Positions 20,306-21,385 of a DNA stretch of 21,385 nt are shown in pieces. The stretch lies in contig JAIPMN010186138.1 of assembly GCA_020650975.1 (NCBI GenBank), forward strand, positions 1 through 21,385, written 5' to 3'. Origin of the DNA: Apostichopus californicus. Lineage: Eukaryota > Echinodermata > Holothuroidea > Aspidochirotida > Stichopodidae. The notes below the pieces were generated by a model. The model had not been told where the DNA came from. It made no database searches and worked only from the letters and a program-made list of their open reading frames with translations. Numbering within the stretch: position 1 is the first letter of the stretch; the number at the start of each line of letters is the position of its first letter. The translations under genes were made by a program, and so were the position numbers.

Positions 20306-21385
20306 CATCAATACTTTAAAGCGTTAATCAACTTTCCAAACAGTTTGTTAACATGTAGGCTGAAAAGTTGATTGAACTTTACTATAAGTTTTAAGACAGT
20401 CGTTGAAGCAAACTACTTATTCATGCAATAAAAGATTCGATTCATCAAAGACAAATACGTATGACGTTTATTATTGGTACTACCTCGTGGAACCTATGGA
20501 TGATAAATGGCATGATAACGGATTAAGTTCTATATTATAAGATCAATACGACGGTTAATAGATTACTTTGATAAGGATTTTACGACAAGGCATAATATCA
20601 TAATTATTAAACTCTAGTATTTTGCGTAAAGAACTAAGAAATTAGTTCCTTTTGTTTTAAACGTCAAAATTAATTCAAACAATCTTGCGATCATTAAAAA
20701 GTTTTCGTTAAAGTTTAATAGCTTTGGTAGGGATCGCAGTTCATCAATACTTTAAAACACGTCATGAACGTACCAACTAGTTTAACATCTAAGGTGAAAA
20801 GTCTTTGATAGAGTTAATCAAACTTTGTTTGCAAAGTTTTAAGGACTGATTAAATGAACAAACAAAACATATGATAATAGTAAATTAATCACATGCAAAC
20901 ATGTACTTCGTTTTCTATACCATAATTAGACTGATACCGCCTGGTACCAAATAGTTTAACATCTAAGGTGAAAAGTCATTGATCGAATTTACGAACTTCG
21001 TTTGCAATGTTTTAAGGACTGATTGAATGAACAAACAAAACATCAATACTTTAAAGCGTTAATCAACGTTCCAAACAGTTTGTTAACATGTAGGCTGAAA
21101 AGTTGATTGAACTTTACTATAAGTTTTAAGTCAGTCGATGAAGCAAACTACTTCTTCATGCAATAAAAGATTCGATTCATCAAAGACAAATACGTATGAC
21201 GTTTATTATTGGTACTACCTCGTGGAACCTATGGATGATAATTGGCATGATAACGGATTAAGTTCTATATTATAAAATCAATACGACGGTTAATAGATTA
21301 CTTTGATAAGGATTTTACGACAAGGCATAATATCATAATTATTAAACTCTAGTATTTTGCGTAAAGAACTAAGAAATTAGTTCCT
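20306..21385. repeat. 735-bp direct tandem duplication (second copy cut by the window edge)
   Basis: Bases 20306-20650 and 21041-21385 align without gaps at a constant offset of 735. I count 6 differences in 345 bp, about 98% identity. The left flanks of the two copies differ, so the duplicated unit starts at 20306/21041. Within the unit an older duplication is visible: 20779-20869 and 20953-21043 (offset 174) share AGTTTAACATCTAAGGTGAA and TTTTAAGGACTGATT.AATGA. The sequence belongs to the dispersed family seen at 14963-15424. Confidence 0.9.

Overview
This window reads as nuclear DNA of a marine invertebrate animal. It is AT-rich and intron-bearing, has no bacterial-style gene packing, and is crowded with decayed repeats. 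The residual similarities (animal-type CTR9 exons, a GIMAP/AIG1 GTPase, a tRNA-derived SINE head, a LINE reverse transcriptase, recurrent 'CCTAGCCTAA'-type motifs) suit an invertebrate deuterostome such as an echinoderm. That placement is inference from sequence style. No intact complete gene lies in the window.

Left part (1-7.5 kb). A GIMAP/AIG1-type GTPase exon runs on the minus strand (668-148) and its gene leaves the window on the left. A broken paralogous exon lies on the plus strand at 6437-6953, with two in-frame stops and a one-base deletion. Between them are a minisatellite-like element (1842-2050), a ~140-bp tandem repeat (2538-2866) and a minus-strand tRNA-derived SINE head (about 4650-4760). 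The rest is non-coding as far as I can see.

Middle part (7.5-13 kb). Five consecutive exons of a CTR9-like gene (TPR subunit of the PAF1 transcription-elongation complex) are readable at 7488-9786 with introns still in place. They carry a stop codon, a six-residue deletion, a frameshift and a lost splice donor, so this is an unprocessed pseudogene. A weaker further exon remnant is at 10305-10376. A 5'-truncated LINE with reverse-transcriptase motifs sits at 11362-13044, flanked by a probable 12-bp target-site duplication (11/12 match) and ending in a predicted stem-loop.

Right part (13-21.4 kb). This is mostly repeats: a G-quadruplex motif (13546-13570), a dispersed repeat family (about 14960-15425 and 20306-21385), a frameshifted exon relic of an unnamed protein (15858-15600, minus), a ~450-bp foldback element with two 199-bp arms (16385-16832), a ~680-bp element with inverted ends and an internal ~22-bp minisatellite (17725-18404), a ~130-150 bp tandem repeat (18938-19640), and a young 735-bp tandem duplication that runs off the right edge.

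The genes do not form a pathway. The picture is a repeat-rich pseudogene graveyard beside one probably live GIMAP gene. I found no convincing new biological system. The most informative items are the CTR9 relic, the paired GIMAP exons, the foldback and inverted-end elements, and the unnamed exon relic.
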